A stretch of DNA of 35,349 nucleotides, taken from Lewinella sp. (GTDB lineage Bacteria > Bacteroidota > Bacteroidia > Chitinophagales > Saprospiraceae). Every line of letters begins with the position of its first letter. Position 1 is the stretch's first letter. The notes beneath the pieces were generated by a model. The model ran no database searches and had not been told where the DNA came from. It was given only the letters and a program-made list of their open reading frames with translations. Location: positions 1-35,349 of the forward strand of contig JAGQXH010000006.1 of assembly GCA_020436695.1 (NCBI GenBank), read 5' to 3'. A program made the position numbers and the translations under genes. Shown here piece after piece: positions 32,898 to 35,349 of this stretch.

Positions 32898-35349
32898 ATG
32901 AAATCACCCGTGCCTCCCCAATTTTTCCTCCGCTTTTTCAAATGGTTCTGTGACCCGGGACTGCATCCATTCGTTGAGGGAGATCTGTACGAACTGTACT
33001 GCGAAAGGGTAGAAGCATTGGGCAAGAAGAAGGCCGACCGCCGTTTCGCCCTCGATGTATTGCTGTTGTTGCGGCCTGGTATCGTTCGGTCTTTTCCATT
33101 CATCGATCATTTGATAAATCACCTCGACATGTTAAAAAACTATTTCAAGATCGGCTTTCGCAATCTCAGTAAGCACCGATTTTTTTCGCTGATCAATATA
33201 GCAGGTATGACGATCGGGATGACCTGTTTCGTGTTAATTACCTTGTATATCCAATACGAATTGAGTTATGACCGGCAGCACACCAAAGCTGACCGGATCT
33301 ATCGGGTGGTGCAACAACAAAAAGGCAATGTCTTCCGCGGAAGCGATTTCTTTGCGCTTGCTCCTATGCCGCTGACACCGGCCATGCGGGAGCAATTCCC
33401 GGAGGTGGAGGCTGCGACTACCCTGCAGATAAGAGAGGCTTTATTCGTACGAGGCGAGGATGTCTTTTACGAAGAGGGCCTCTTTGCCGATGAGTACCTG
33501 TTTGAAGTTTTTGATTATCCGATAGTAGAGGGGAATGGTGAAACCGCCCTTGCCGATCAAAATGCCATTATCGTTACGGAAGCCATGGCCCGGAAATATT
33601 TCGGTAAAAAATCACCAATTGGCCAAACGCTCTTTTTTGAAGACGACCGTCCGCTTACGGTGCGGGCCGTGGTGGCCGATCCCCCAAAGAACCAGCACTT
33701 TACTTTTGATTACATCACCTCTTTCAAAAACTACCCTTTTTATAAATACGATATCGGGCAGTGGAACAGTAACAACTACCGGGCCTATGTTGTATTACCG
33801 GAAGGCTACAACCCCAAAGTACTGGAAGATAAGCTGAGCGCATTCGATGATGAATTGAAGGCCGCTTACTCCAGTTTTTCATTTGAGCCGCCGAAATTCT
33901 TCATCCAACCCCTGACGGATATTCACCTGTATTCGCACATCAACATGGAAATGAGTGCCAACGGCGATATTCGCTATGTTTATCTGGCGGCCTCCATTGC
34001 TTTCATCATTCTGCTGCTGGCCGCGATCAACTACATGAACCTTTCTACTGCCCGGACGAGCCAACGGGCCAAAGAAGTGGGGATGCGCAAAGTGATGGGA
34101 GCCAATAAGGGGCAGCTAGTCAACCAATTTATGACCGAGTCGGTGCTCATCACGTTTTTTAGCTTTGGTCTGGCCATAGGCCTGTCTTTTGCCCTGCTGC
34201 CGGCCTTCAATCGCCTGCTCGGTCTGGACATTCCCTACTTCCTCGACGACAACCACTTGTTGCTGATCGGAATGTTGGTGACTGCTATCTTGTTTGGAGT
34301 AGTTTCCGGCTTGTATCCAGCCCTGCTATCTACCAGAGTGGCCCCGGCCCAGGCTTTTAAGAGTGGGTGGTTTAAGCATCGTAAGGATGGAAATCGCCTT
34401 CGTCAGATATTGGTGATCGGGCAGTTTTCCGCAGCCATTGTGCTGGCCATCAGCAGTGTGGTGATCTACCAGCAGCTCCGCTATATTCAAAACAAAAAAC
34501 TGGGTTATAATCGCGATCAGGTGGTCTATGTGCCCTATCAGCAACAGGCGATACTGGATAAGACCGAGACCATCCGTAGTGAATTGCTGAAGCATCCTCA
34601 GATCGATCAGGTCGCTTTTGCCAATAGCTTACCGCTCAATATGCTCACGCAGGGTATCGCTGAAAATTGGGAAGGTAGGGAAGAAGGGGAAGAACTCCCC
34701 ATCTATCGCAATTGGGTAGATTATGATTTCATTGATCTCTTCGATATAGAGCTGGTGGAGGGGCGCAATTTCTCACCGGAATTCCCTACAGACTCTACCG
34801 AAAGTTACATCCTCAACGAATCGGCGGTCAAAGCACTGGGTTGGGAGTCTGCGGTTGGTAAAGAATTTGAAGAAGGCCGGGTCATCGGAGTGGTAAAAGA
34901 TTTTCACATCCAGCCGTTCAATCTGGCCATCGAACCCCTTTGGATGAGGTTTATTAATCATGCGACCACTTACTACAATGGGAATATTCTGATCAAAATA
35001 AACGGCAGCGACTCCAAAGAAGCGGTGGCCTATCTGCAAAAGACGCTGAAAACGATATTGCCTAACGTTCCTTTTGAACATCACTTTATGGATGAATCCC
35101 TGAACCAACTCTATGAGTCGGAGCGGCGTTTCGGAGAAGTCTTCAATCTGTTTACTCTGCTGGCACTGTTCATTGCCTGCATGGGCCTGTTTGGGTTGGT
35201 GACGCATCAGGTTTTGCAGCGCACCAAAGAGATCGGCATCCGTAAAGTACTGGGGGCTTCGGTATCCAGTATTGTCAACCTCTTATCAAAAGATTTCATC
35301 CGGCTGGTAATAATCTCGGCATTGGTCGCTGTACCCATTGCCTGGTGGG
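32898..35349 (+). CDS. FtsX/MacB-type ABC transporter permease with prefix domain, truncated by window edge
   Basis: From ATG 32898 a frame stays open to the right window edge, giving 817 residues so far. It begins MKSPVPPQFFLRFFKWFCDP with the prefix motif FVEGDLYELY at about 25-34. The core starts at HLDMLKNYFKIGFRNLSKHR, with a first membrane helix at about 97-117. Later come an FtsX bundle with AKEVGMRKVMGAN, a second extracytoplasmic domain, and the final bundle with TKEIGIRKVLGAS. By comparison with its paralogues only about the last 45 residues are missing. It is the partner of the PadR gene 4 bp upstream. No ATPase gene is adjacent within the window. Confidence 0.9.
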   Translation, partial: MKSPVPPQFFLRFFKWFCDPGLHPFVEGDLYELYCERVEALGKKKADRRFALDVLLLLRPGIVRSFPFIDHLINHLDMLKNYFKIGFRNLSKHRFFSLINIAGMTIGMTCFVLITLYIQYELSYDRQHTKADRIYRVVQQQKGNVFRGSDFFALAPMPLTPAMREQFPEVEAATTLQIREALFVRGEDVFYEEGLFADEYLFEVFDYPIVEGNGETALADQNAIIVTEAMARKYFGKKSPIGQTLFFEDDRPLTVRAVVADPPKNQHFTFDYITSFKNYPFYKYDIGQWNSNNYRAYVVLPEGYNPKVLEDKLSAFDDELKAAYSSFSFEPPKFFIQPLTDIHLYSHINMEMSANGDIRYVYLAASIAFIILLLAAINYMNLSTARTSQRAKEVGMRKVMGANKGQLVNQFMTESVLITFFSFGLAIGLSFALLPAFNRLLGLDIPYFLDDNHLLLIGMLVTAILFGVVSGLYPALLSTRVAPAQAFKSGWFKHRKDGNRLRQILVIGQFSAAIVLAISSVVIYQQLRYIQNKKLGYNRDQVVYVPYQQQAILDKTETIRSELLKHPQIDQVAFANSLPLNMLTQGIAENWEGREEGEELPIYRNWVDYDFIDLFDIELVEGRNFSPEFPTDSTESYILNESAVKALGWESAVGKEFEEGRVIGVVKDFHIQPFNLAIEPLWMRFINHATTYYNGNILIKINGSDSKEAVAYLQKTLKTILPNVPFEHHFMDESLNQLYESERRFGEVFNLFTLLALFIACMGLFGLVTHQVLQRTKEIGIRKVLGASVSSIVNLLSKDFIRLVIISALVAVPIAWW

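Noticed and set aside
26543-35349. Complete MacAB-type efflux operon
   Set aside because: Neither a MacA-like adaptor nor a MacB-type ATP-binding domain is encoded next to or within these permeases.

Overview
The window looks like chromosomal DNA of a Bacteroidota bacterium, possibly Saprospiria-like (inference). The reasons are PadR-type regulators paired with FtsX/MacB-type permeases that carry an N-terminal 'permease prefix' domain, weak or absent Shine-Dalgarno sequences, and AT-rich control regions containing TAnnTTTG-like -7 boxes. No rRNA, tRNA, CRISPR array or insertion sequence was recognised.

Layout. (1) 1-3030, minus strand: a PadR regulator (3030-2704), an ABC permease (2707-113) and the first codons of a second permease running off the left edge. 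(2) 3031-4442: a shared control region, a 132-aa orphan gene on the plus strand, then about 890 bp of AT-rich, apparently decayed DNA. (3) 4443-20985, plus strand: a cell-surface glycan locus. It encodes an ABC-2 polysaccharide exporter (Wzm-like permease and Wzt-like ATPase with a C-terminal cargo domain), two FemAB/GNAT-like transferases alternating with two methyltransferases, a DesI-like sugar 4-aminotransferase, several GT2 glycosyltransferases (one fused to a polysaccharide deacetylase, one fused to a methyltransferase), a stand-alone deacetylase and two GT4 glycosyltransferases, the first of them frameshifted. (4) 25964-20950, minus strand, convergent with (3): a membrane GT2, a UDP-galactopyranose-mutase-like flavoprotein, a GT2 interrupted by an amber codon, and a GT39-type membrane glycosyltransferase. 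(5) 26543-35349, plus strand: three more FtsX-type permeases, two preceded by their own PadR gene, plus a small membrane protein on the minus strand. The last permease runs off the right edge.

How it works together (inference). The central locus probably builds a glycan from nucleotide sugars in the cytoplasm, modifies it with a 4-amino-4,6-dideoxy sugar that may be N,N-dimethylated, and exports it by the ABC-transporter route. In that route the Wzt C-terminal domain can recognise a terminal modification. The dTDP-glucose activating enzymes (RmlA/RmlB) are not in this window. The flanking PadR/permease units face outward on both sides of the glycan locus and have no ATPase gene beside them. 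All three PadR genes are preceded by two direct repeats sharing the core CAA(A/T)TA(C/G)GAAT or a close variant, probably autoregulatory operators.

The most interesting points are the DesI-like plus DesVI-like pair, the duplicated FemAB/methyltransferase module, the two domain fusions, the shared PadR operator design, and two single-lesion gene interruptions that could be real or assembly errors.
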